Positions 7,617 to 13,185 of a stretch of 13,185 nt of DNA are shown here, one piece after another; position 1 is the stretch's first letter, and each line of letters opens with the position of its first letter. Position numbers and translations under genes: made by a program. The stretch lies in assembly GCA_051877895.1 (NCBI GenBank), contig JBJEJI010000047.1:1-13185 (forward strand), given 5' to 3'. The notes below the pieces were generated by a model, which saw only the letters and a list, made by a program, of their open reading frames with translations, did not search any database and was not told the origin of the DNA. The stretch comes from UBA3775 sp051877895. Lineage in GTDB: Bacteria > Bacillota > Clostridia > Lachnospirales > Lachnospiraceae.

Positions 7617-7630
7617 GGCTTGAGTGCTAA
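7604..7630. promoter_or_regulatory. CIRCE operator (HrcA binding site)
   Basis: TTAGCACTG (7604-7612), nine bases, then GAGTGCTAA (7622-7630). The accepted CIRCE consensus is TTAGCACTC-N9-GAGTGCTAA, so only one base differs. HrcA represses heat-shock operons through this element; no hrcA gene is present in the window. The operator covers the -35 box, so bound HrcA should block RNA polymerase directly. Confidence 0.96.
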
Positions 7631-7695
7631 TTTATTTCTAAAAAATATGTAAATCTAACCTAAATCAAAGATTATTTGTCGAAATATGGCTTCTT

Positions 7696-7743
7696 CCGGA
7701 AAAATGGGGTCCGGGAAAATATATGTTGCCCGGGCGGAAATAT
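7696..7743 (+). repeat. Direct repeats upstream of the CotH-gene promoter
   Basis: CCGGAAAAAT (7696-7705) and CCGGGAAAAT (7711-7720) are 15 bases apart. A looser third element, CGGAAATAT (7735-7743), falls inside the promoter spacer. The first two copies lie immediately upstream of the -35 box, a common place for activator binding. A regulator is not identified. Confidence 0.45.
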
Positions 7744-7754
7744 GTATATATAAT
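7726..7754 (+). promoter_or_regulatory. Candidate promoter of the CotH-family gene
   Basis: TTGCCC (7726-7731) is followed after 17 bases by a perfect TATAAT (7749-7754). The start point would be near 7761, leaving a leader of about 84 bases to ATG 7845. The good -10 and weak -35 are consistent with activator dependence. Confidence 0.6.
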
Positions 7755-7844
7755 TATAAGTAATAGTTCATTTTTACAATGCATACGTCAGAATATCTAA
7801 ACCTGATACTATTTTTATGGGATAACTACACGAAAGGATAAATC

Positions 7845-9350
7845 ATGAAAAAATCTACACTAATTTTAATATGTATAATATCCTGCACTCTTCTCTGTGC
7901 CTGTTCTTCCTCCGGGAAAAGCAATCAGTCTGAATTGACTCCCGGGACAACCGTAACGGCAACAGCAACGCCGACCTCTGAACCCACAGCCACTCCTACT
8001 CCTTCTCCAACTCCTCTGTTGGCTCCGGACAGTACGCACAAAAATCAGTATTATGATAAAATTTCCAAGGACCATGAAATTCCCATTGTCAGTGTATATA
8101 CCGCAGACAGGGAGAATATTGTCTCCAGGGAGGAATATACCGAATGTGTCATTGATATATTTAATTGCGAGTCACAGTATGAAATATCCGAGGAGCACGG
8201 CGGAATCAAAGTCCGCGGCAATTCCAGTGCCTTCTTTGGGGATGAGGAACAGATTCTTGAAAATACGGTGCCATACAGAATCAAATTTGATAAAAAGCAG
8301 ACCGTACTTGGTTTAAACAATGATGCGGAATGCAAAAGCTGGGTTTTGCTTAAATCGGATTGGGATTTAATCCGCAACGACATTGCTTTCAGAATGGGAC
8401 GTGCAATTTTACGTGAGGGATTCTGCTCTGACAGCACCCTGGTTTACCTATATATAAATGAATCATTTAAGGGCATATATCTGCTTTGTGAACAGTGCCA
8501 GGTAAATCCTAACAGGGTAAATATTACGGAGGTTGCCGAGAACGATATCAGTACCCATGTGGGATATTATCTGGAACTGGATAATTATGCAAATGATGAG
8601 CTGCGGGGCTTTCACTTTGTACAATACTATGCAAATGGAAGCGTAACTGACCTGCAAGGTGAAATCAGAGAATTTGAGCCTGTGGATTATTCCATAAAAA
8701 GCGATGTATATGCCTACGCCCAGCAGACTTTTATCGGCAACTACATGAACAATCTTTTTACTCTTATGTATGAAGCCTGTGTTAATGATACGTTTTATGC
8801 ATTGGACGAGGAGGGCAATCTGATTCCCGGAACACAGAGCGATGCAAAGTCTGCAATCGGCGATTATGTCAATCTGGACTCCGTGGTAGATATGTATATT
8901 TTATATGAAATTGTTCACGACTACGACTGCGGAGAAGGAAGCTTTTATATGTGCATTGATTTTTCAGAAAACAGCACCTGCAGGAAGCTGACCTTTACCT
9001 CTCCATGGGATTTTAACTGGGCCTACTACGATGCAGCAGACGGCGGATACTACGCCGCCGCCTTTTCACCTCAGTCCTTTGTAGACCAGTATGGTGACCG
9101 TTCCAATCCGTGGTTTATTCTGCTGATGACCCAGGACTGGTTTGTGGAAATGGTCAAAGAAAGATGGACGGAAATACAAACATCCGGACTTCTTGCACAG
9201 TGTATTGCTGAAGAAGCGGCATATATCGAAAAGTACGACGCAGACCTTAACGTAATTGAAAGCTGGGCTACTGCCTGTTCCTATGATCTGCTTGACTGGA
9301 TTAATGCAAGAATAAACTGGTTGGATTCCCAGTGGTTGGAGCAGTCATAA
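7845..9350 (+). CDS. CotH-kinase-family lipoprotein
   Basis: This is a 501-residue member of the CotH family, which in Bacillus spore coats is an atypical protein kinase; many clostridial members are extracellular with unknown substrates. The start has AAAGGA about seven bases upstream. A hydrophobic signal peptide ends in LCAC, with Cys20 the probable lipidated residue. A Thr/Pro-rich linker (about 32-58, with TPTPSPTP) follows, then the CotH domain to the C-terminus. Recognisable family segments are GGIKVRGNSS (119-128), PYRIKFDKK (143-151), LYINESFKGIYLLCEQ (202-217), GYYLELDNY (240-248) and SPWDFNWAYYD (386-396). The last block usually reads WDFD in relatives known to me, so the second acidic position appears to be Asn391. 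The protein should be anchored on the outer face of the cytoplasmic membrane. It stands alone, divergent from groES, and no clear terminator follows it. Confidence 0.88.
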   Translation: MKKSTLILICIISCTLLCACSSSGKSNQSELTPGTTVTATATPTSEPTATPTPSPTPLLAPDSTHKNQYYDKISKDHEIPIVSVYTADRENIVSREEYTECVIDIFNCESQYEISEEHGGIKVRGNSSAFFGDEEQILENTVPYRIKFDKKQTVLGLNNDAECKSWVLLKSDWDLIRNDIAFRMGRAILREGFCSDSTLVYLYINESFKGIYLLCEQCQVNPNRVNITEVAENDISTHVGYYLELDNYANDELRGFHFVQYYANGSVTDLQGEIREFEPVDYSIKSDVYAYAQQTFIGNYMNNLFTLMYEACVNDTFYALDEEGNLIPGTQSDAKSAIGDYVNLDSVVDMYILYEIVHDYDCGEGSFYMCIDFSENSTCRKLTFTSPWDFNWAYYDAADGGYYAAAFSPQSFVDQYGDRSNPWFILLMTQDWFVEMVKERWTEIQTSGLLAQCIAEEAAYIEKYDADLNVIESWATACSYDLLDWINARINWLDSQWLEQS

Positions 9351-9356
9351 TCTGAC

Positions 9357-9424
9357 GATAAACCATGCCAATTTATCCCGGGACTAAAGACACCGGTGTT
9401 CTTCATAAACCACTTGATAAACCA
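9357..9424 (+). repeat. Three short direct repeats after the CotH gene
   Basis: GATAAACCA occurs at 9357-9365 and 9416-9424, and CATAAACCA at 9404-9412. They lie in the 278-base gap 9351-9628, which is otherwise AT-rich. I see no gene, no T-run hairpin terminating the CotH gene and no convincing promoter for the next gene in that gap. Confidence 0.4.
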
Positions 9425-9576
9425 CAATAAATATTCAGATTATTAATAATAGGATATACTCCTACAACTTTTAGATGTTTTTCTGCATATTTTTTTAATT
9501 TCTTTATGGTAAAATCAACACATATATTTCTTTTTTTACCGAGGGAGATACTTCCCGAATAACATCTATAAACAGA

Positions 9577-9604
9577 GCCGTGATACGGGGTTACGGGACA
9601 CGGC
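9577..9604 (+). other. Leader hairpin before the LacI-GGDEF gene
   Basis: GCCGTG (9577-9582) pairs with CACGGC (9599-9604). The 16-base loop carries TACGGGGTTACGGG, an internal repeat of TACGGG. It lies 13 bases before the GGAGG at 9618-9622. It is short, and I could not match it to a known riboswitch. Confidence 0.35.
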
Positions 9605-9628
9605 AGCATGTATTGACGGAGGAAAGGT

Positions 9629-11521
9629 ATGTTTAAAAGAATTGGGGTAATTATTTGTGAGGCGGCCGGATCATATCAGTCTGAATTACTGAAGGGCATC
9701 AACAGCAAGGCATGCCGTCTGGGGTACGACGTGCTTGTTTTCGCTACTTTTGTAAAACAGTGTTTCCATGAAAACTATGAATACGGTGAGAAAAACATTT
9801 TTAATCTTATTAATTTTGATCTGCTTGACGGTCTGATTGTTGCCGGAGACACCTTAAAGGTGCGGGGACTGAAAGAAAATCTTTTTCCCAAACTTAAGAT
9901 ACGCTGCAAGTGTCCTGTGGTTTTTGTTGATTACAACAATGATTTAGGATTTGATAACATAACAACCAATGATACTGTTTCTTTTGAAGAAATCATTGAC
10001 CATCTTATCGATGTTCATAACTGTCGGAAAATTCTCTTTTACAGTGGTCCATATGAAGTATCCAGTACCCAGACGCGATATGAAGGCTACAAAAACTCTC
10101 TTAAAAAGCACAACATGGAAATCGATTCTGACTTCGTAAGCTTTGAAGGAGACTTCTGGACTAAAAGCGGCAAACAGGTTGCACGTGATATCATAGAGGG
10201 GAAGCGAAAAAGACCGGATGCCATTGCCTTCTGCGGTGACCATATGGCCATTGCAGCCCAGAAGGAATTTCAAAGGGCCGGCTGGAAAATACCTGAAGAC
10301 ATTATCATTACAGGCTATGATGCCGAGGATGACAGCTTAAGATGCATTCCTCCAATCACCTCTTACACACCTCCTGTAAGTGCTGCAGGTATAAATGCCG
10401 TCATAGCACTGGATGCTAAAATAAAGGGAGAAACTCCTCAGCCATTTGTTTCAACAAGGGGAAGACTGGAGCTTGGCGGAAGCTGCGGATGCTGCGAGGA
10501 CTTCAGATATACCAAGCGTATTTATTACCGCAACGAAACCAGTTTAAGTTACGAAGATTTTCTGAACAGCAGTATGATGGAAGACCTTGCCGAAGCAGAA
10601 GATTTTCTTTCTCTGTTAAGTAAAATCAATTTCTTCCTGTATCTGATTCCCGGCTGGGATAGTTTTCACCTGTGTCTGTGTGACAACTGGCTGAACTATG
10701 ATATGTACAGTGACCAGGATGCATGCATTACCGATGGCTATAGCGACAAAATGGTTCAATATATCAAGTCCACTGTAAAAGGCGGGCGTGTGGTACAGGA
10801 AATATTTGATACCGAAATAATGCTTCCTGCACTTTTCGAGGAAAGGGAAACACCTACAGCTTTTTATTTTATTCCTCTTCATATGAACAAGAAGTGCTTT
10901 GGCTATACCGCACTATCCTACGGAGACAAGGTAAAAACCTTCGATATCAACTATATGAACTGGACCAAGCATGTCTGCAATGCCCTTGAATATTTCCGCG
11001 TACAGTCCAAGGTTTCAAGCATTTCTCTTATTGATGTGCTGACAGGTGCATATACCCGTGCGGGAATCAAGCGAAATATCAACATGCTGCTCAATCATAT
11101 TCATGATGAAAACCATCGTGTTATGGTTATGGTTGCCGACCTTGATAACCTGAAATCCATCAACGATACCATGGGACATCAGAGCGGGGACCTGGCAATC
11201 CACGAGCTTGCAAGAATCCTTTTATCTGTAACCGATGAATTTGAATTGTGTGCACGTACGGGCGGAGATGAATTTGTACTACTGGGATGTGATAATTATT
11301 CCGATACGAAAATTCAGGAAACCATAGACCTGATTATGCAGAAAATTAATAATTTAAACCGTTCAGGAAAGCTTAATTTCAATCTCTCTGCCAGCATTGG
11401 CGGGGTGTTACGCGCTATATCTGCTTCAAACGATATTGATGTGCTGTACCACGAGGCTGACCGGCTCATGTATGAGATGAAAAAGATGCATCATAAGAAT
11501 TCTCCCAAGGGAGGAAAATAA
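9629..11521 (+). CDS. Soluble LacI-type ligand-binding domain fused to GGDEF diguanylate cyclase
   Basis: A 630-residue signalling protein predicted to make cyclic di-GMP in response to a small ligand. GGAGG (9618-9622) is six bases before the ATG. Residues about 4-285 resemble the periplasmic-binding-like effector domain of LacI/GalR regulators (RIGVIICEAAGSYQSELLKGI, a DGLIVAG-type strand, PDAIAFCGDHMAIAA, IPEDIIITGYDA), but no helix-turn-helix precedes it. Residues about 300-460 form an unassigned linker or sensor region. The GGDEF domain (about 468-625) has DVLTGAYTR, VADLDNLKSINDTMGH and an intact GGDEF at 545-549. The position of the RxxD inhibitory site is DEFE (536-539), so product inhibition through that site looks absent. 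There is no signal peptide or membrane helix, so sensing should be cytoplasmic, probably of a sugar or similar metabolite. It appears to be a single-gene unit. Confidence 0.92.
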   Translation: MFKRIGVIICEAAGSYQSELLKGINSKACRLGYDVLVFATFVKQCFHENYEYGEKNIFNLINFDLLDGLIVAGDTLKVRGLKENLFPKLKIRCKCPVVFVDYNNDLGFDNITTNDTVSFEEIIDHLIDVHNCRKILFYSGPYEVSSTQTRYEGYKNSLKKHNMEIDSDFVSFEGDFWTKSGKQVARDIIEGKRKRPDAIAFCGDHMAIAAQKEFQRAGWKIPEDIIITGYDAEDDSLRCIPPITSYTPPVSAAGINAVIALDAKIKGETPQPFVSTRGRLELGGSCGCCEDFRYTKRIYYRNETSLSYEDFLNSSMMEDLAEAEDFLSLLSKINFFLYLIPGWDSFHLCLCDNWLNYDMYSDQDACITDGYSDKMVQYIKSTVKGGRVVQEIFDTEIMLPALFEERETPTAFYFIPLHMNKKCFGYTALSYGDKVKTFDINYMNWTKHVCNALEYFRVQSKVSSISLIDVLTGAYTRAGIKRNINMLLNHIHDENHRVMVMVADLDNLKSINDTMGHQSGDLAIHELARILLSVTDEFELCARTGGDEFVLLGCDNYSDTKIQETIDLIMQKINNLNRSGKLNFNLSASIGGVLRAISASNDIDVLYHEADRLMYEMKKMHHKNSPKGGK

Positions 11522-11600
11522 GATAAAGATATTATATTGATAGTCAAACTTGCAAACGCTCCGCTTTTTGCTCGATATAAACAGATGAAATAAATACAAT

Positions 11601-11653
11601 AAAAAAGCAAGGCTGCCACTCAGACGATTTGAAATTGTCAGTGTGGCAGCCTT
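11601..11653 (-). terminator. Intrinsic terminator of the cytidylate-kinase-like gene
   Basis: AAGGCTGCCAC (11609-11619) pairs with GTGGCAGCCTT (11643-11653), and the interior can fold further (GACGAT with ATTGTC). On the minus strand the stem is followed by GC and six T residues (11606-11601). On the plus strand only a weak CTTTT follows, so it may stop the convergent GGDEF transcript less efficiently. Confidence 0.85.
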
Positions 11654-11669
11654 AAGACTTTTAAACTTA

Positions 11670-12254
11670 TTATTTAAGAGAATACAGATATTTTTTAATT
11701 AATTCTACGGTTCCGTCAATGCCCAGCTTGCTGCTGTTTATGCACATGTCATAGCCTCTGGAATCGCCCCATTTAAATTCAGAATACTGATTGTGATAGA
11801 TTTTTCTTTTTTTGTCGTGACGAATCATTTTTTCAAGCGCTTCTTCATCGTTCAAACCATATTTATTCTTTACATGTTCAATCTTTTCAGGACGATCTCC
11901 CAAAATAAAGAAACGGAAGAAATTCTTACGACCTTTCAGAACAGTTTCAGCACAACGGCCTACAACTACAAAGGACTCTCCGCTGTCTGCCTTTCTTCTT
12001 ATGTAATCAAACTGCATCTGAGCAACAATATTTTCAGCCGAGCTGTTATGAACACCGATTTTCTTTGCAAAGAAAGTCGGCTTTTCATCAAATTCCTCCA
12101 GGCTTTCTACGCTGGACTGCTTTTCTGCTGCAATTTCATCAAGAATTTTTCTGTCATACAGTTCTATTCCCAAATCTTTTGCAAGCTTTTCTGCAATCTC
12201 GTGACCAGCACTACCAAACTCTCTACTTATAGATACAATAAATTGTTCTGACAT
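11670..12254 (-). CDS. Cytidylate-kinase-like family protein
   Basis: A 194-residue P-loop protein of the cytidylate-kinase-like type (Pfam Cytidylate_kin2) that is common in Clostridia. Genuine cytidylate kinases phosphorylate CMP and dCMP; the substrate of this shorter branch is not established. Visible elements are the N-terminal strand and variant P-loop ISREFGSAGHEIAEKLA (9-25), YDRKILDEIA (33-42), GRCAE (99-103), the LID-like basic run RHDKKRKIYH (145-154) and YDMCINSS (168-175). GGAGG lies five bases before the ATG. The gene has its own promoter (12359-12387), two similar palindromic sites in its leader region, and its own terminator, so it appears monocistronic and probably regulated. 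Family assignment is good; biochemical activity is uncertain. Confidence 0.9.
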   Translation of the reverse strand: MSEQFIVSISREFGSAGHEIAEKLAKDLGIELYDRKILDEIAAEKQSSVESLEEFDEKPTFFAKKIGVHNSSAENIVAQMQFDYIRRKADSGESFVVVGRCAETVLKGRKNFFRFFILGDRPEKIEHVKNKYGLNDEEALEKMIRHDKKRKIYHNQYSEFKWGDSRGYDMCINSSKLGIDGTVELIKKYLYSLK

Positions 12255-12270
12255 TTTACCCTCCGATCCA

Positions 12271-12286
12271 AAACGGTTAACCGTTT
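12271..12286. promoter_or_regulatory. Perfect 16-bp palindrome, candidate operator
   Basis: AAACGGTTAACCGTTT is fully self-complementary. It lies in the 5' leader of the cytidylate-kinase-like gene, just upstream of its ribosome binding site, and shares TAACCGTT with a second site at 12345-12353. It resembles a dimeric repressor site; the regulator is unknown. Confidence 0.55.
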
Positions 12287-12344
12287 CTCCGCGGTTTCCT
12301 CTATTTCTACCAACGTTGCGGCAGAATTTCCATCCCTCAGAAGA

Positions 12345-12353
12345 TAACCGTTA
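12345..12353. promoter_or_regulatory. Second TAACCGTTA site at the predicted transcription start
   Basis: TAACCGTTA lies just downstream of the -10 element of the minus-strand promoter, covering the expected start point. It matches one arm of the palindrome 66 bases further into the leader. A pair of such sites could support repression or looping. Confidence 0.45.
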
Positions 12354-12358
12354 AATAG

Positions 12359-12387
12359 ATTTTAAATCATATATATGCATTTTTCAA
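12359..12387 (-). promoter_or_regulatory. Promoter of the cytidylate-kinase-like gene
   Basis: On the minus strand TTGAAA (12387-12382) is followed after 17 bases by TAAAAT (12364-12359), each one base from consensus. Initiation near 12352 would give a leader of about 98 bases. Confidence 0.7.
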
Positions 12388-12555
12388 TAAAATACCAAGT
12401 TTTATCAAAAATTTAATATTAATTTACTCTATTTGGAAAAATATCTTACATTTATAAATGAATTTTGCATATTAAAGTAGGTTCAATACCCTGCACACAG
12501 CATAATACCCGGTCACAAAGGCTGCAGGCTTCCATACATACGATTTATATTAATG
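12388..12555. other. AT-rich intergenic stretch
   Basis: With the promoter and leader above, the whole gap 12255-12555 has no gene. In this part I see only AT-rich sequence and a weak inverted repeat, CCTGCA (12490-12495) with TGCAGG (12523-12528), not followed by a T-run. No terminator for the upstream phosphatase gene is evident. Confidence 0.5.
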
Positions 12556-13035
12556 TTATATCAATCCTTCTCTTCGCAAATGTTCAAGAAACCCTTCACA
12601 TCCGTCCACAATATCTTCATAGGTAACAGTGAAATTTCCCGTATACCACGGGTCTGCAATGGACGCACCCTTTCTGTGGGTGTAATCCAGCAAAAGGCTT
12701 ACTTTACCTTCCCGGTCCGGACCGGTTATACGTTCCAGGTTACGAAGATTGTTACTGTCCATGCAGATCAGATAATCATAGTCTTTATAGTCCTGCTTTC
12801 GCACTTGAACAGCCCTTTTCCCTTCACAGCCAATTCCATGCCTTGCCAGCTCCTGCTTAGCAGGAGGATAAACCGGATTGCCGACTCCATTCCAAATTTC
12901 CTCCGTGCTGGTGGCTGCGGAAGCAATGTAAAACCGGTCTGCAAGACCTAACTTTTCTGTCATATCTTTTAAAATGAATTCTGCCATGGGGGAACGGCAG
13001 ATGTTGCCGTGGCAAACAAATAATACTTTTATCAA
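12556..13035 (-). CDS. Low-molecular-weight protein-tyrosine phosphatase
   Basis: A 159-residue cytoplasmic phosphatase that removes phosphate from tyrosines, or from small phospho-compounds in some relatives. The active-site loop is CHGNICRS (Cys8 nucleophile, Arg14), and the general acid lies in DPW (128-130). I chose TTG at 13035-13033, giving MIKVLFVCHGNICRSP, because AGGAGG (13050-13045) stands nine bases upstream. The farther ATG at 13059 would place that ribosome site inside the coding region. Length and motifs match the family. In Firmicutes such enzymes often oppose a bacterial tyrosine kinase of capsule synthesis, but no kinase or polysaccharide gene is nearby. A long inverted repeat lies directly upstream, so the promoter is either within it or beyond the window. 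Confidence 0.93.
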   Translation of the reverse strand: MIKVLFVCHGNICRSPMAEFILKDMTEKLGLADRFYIASAATSTEEIWNGVGNPVYPPAKQELARHGIGCEGKRAVQVRKQDYKDYDYLICMDSNNLRNLERITGPDREGKVSLLLDYTHRKGASIADPWYTGNFTVTYEDIVDGCEGFLEHLRREGLI

Positions 13036-13062
13036 AATGTAAATCCTCCTAAAATGCATTGT

Positions 13063-13169
13063 CCTGCCCCGATTTGCTCCGATTTATCTTACCTGTTTTC
13101 GGGGTGTAATAGCATCTACTCTATCACAGATTTCCCGAAACAGGGCAAAATGGAGCAAGTTACGGCAGG
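13063..13169. repeat. 107-bp nested imperfect inverted repeat
   Basis: Four paired segments nest inside one another: CCTGCC (13063-13068) with GGCAGG (13164-13169); TTGCTCC (13074-13080) with GGAGCAA (13152-13158); CCTGTTTTCGGG (13092-13103) with CCCGAAACAGG (13134-13144, one-base bulge); and TGTAATAG (13105-13112) with CTATCACA (13121-13128, one mismatch). The apex is CATCTACT. It encodes no protein. It could be a miniature mobile or dispersed repeat, or a structured leader for the phosphatase gene. Confidence 0.75.
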
Positions 13170-13185
13170 CTGTAGTAGTAAAATG

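Noticed and set aside
9403..9609. 68-codon minus-strand open frame between the CotH and GGDEF genes
   Set aside because: No ribosome site before its ATG, low-complexity AT-rich coding, and it overlaps the leader of the GGDEF gene.
9560..9628. Possible c-di-GMP (GEMM-type) riboswitch, because of ACGGGGTTACGGG before a GGDEF gene
   Set aside because: Only a fragment looks similar; the conserved GGGCAAACC-type and GCAAAGCC segments are absent and the stem arrangement does not fit.
11793..12251. 152-codon plus-strand open frame opposite the cytidylate-kinase-like gene
   Set aside because: It is a shadow of a well-supported gene, with Phe/Cys-rich composition typical of antisense frames.
12490..12528. 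Possible terminator of the phosphatase gene (CCTGCA/TGCAGG)
   Set aside because: The stem is only six bases with a 27-base loop and no T-run follows on either strand.

Overview
The window suggests a Gram-positive anaerobe of the Clostridia, most likely a Lachnospiraceae-type gut bacterium. The grounds are a HrcA/CIRCE-controlled groES-groEL operon whose GroEL reads as clostridial, strong GGAGG-type ribosome binding sites, a class A penicillin-binding protein with a cysteine-rich tail, a CotH-family lipoprotein, a LacI-sensor/GGDEF fusion and a cytidylate-kinase-like protein. The genus was not determined. I see no rRNA, tRNA, CRISPR array, transposase or phage gene, so this looks like ordinary chromosome with several lineage-specific genes of unknown role.

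Layout. Bases 1-3326 (+): the 3' part of a YigZ/IMPACT-family gene, then a bifunctional peptidoglycan synthase (class A PBP) closed by a clear intrinsic terminator. Bases 3384-5577: two unrecognised genes diverging from a 250-bp, AT-rich region full of degenerate short repeats. One (-) encodes a protein with about 28 cysteines and a Cys/His/Glu tail; the other (+) encodes a protein with a short repeat and a C-terminal coiled coil. Bases 5588-7630 (-): groES-groEL with a consensus-like promoter embedded in a CIRCE operator. Bases 7696-9350 (+): a promoter with upstream direct repeats, then a CotH-kinase-family lipoprotein. Bases 9629-11521 (+): a soluble LacI-like ligand-binding domain fused to a GGDEF diguanylate cyclase. 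Bases 11601-12387 (-): a cytidylate-kinase-like gene with terminator, promoter and two related TAACCGTT palindromic sites. Bases 12556-13035 (-): a low-molecular-weight protein-tyrosine phosphatase starting at TTG, preceded by a 107-bp nested imperfect inverted repeat at 13063-13169.

How the parts relate. Most genes look like independent transcription units rather than one pathway; only groES-groEL, and perhaps yigZ-PBP, are plausible operons. Themes are envelope construction (PBP, CotH lipoprotein, possibly the cysteine-rich protein), signalling (diguanylate cyclase, tyrosine phosphatase, atypical CotH kinase) and heat-shock protein folding. I found no single multigene novel system. The best leads are the LacI-GGDEF fusion without a canonical inhibitory site, the cysteine-rich protein with its repeat-filled divergent promoter region, the operator pair at the cytidylate-kinase-like gene, and the long inverted repeat at the 3' edge.
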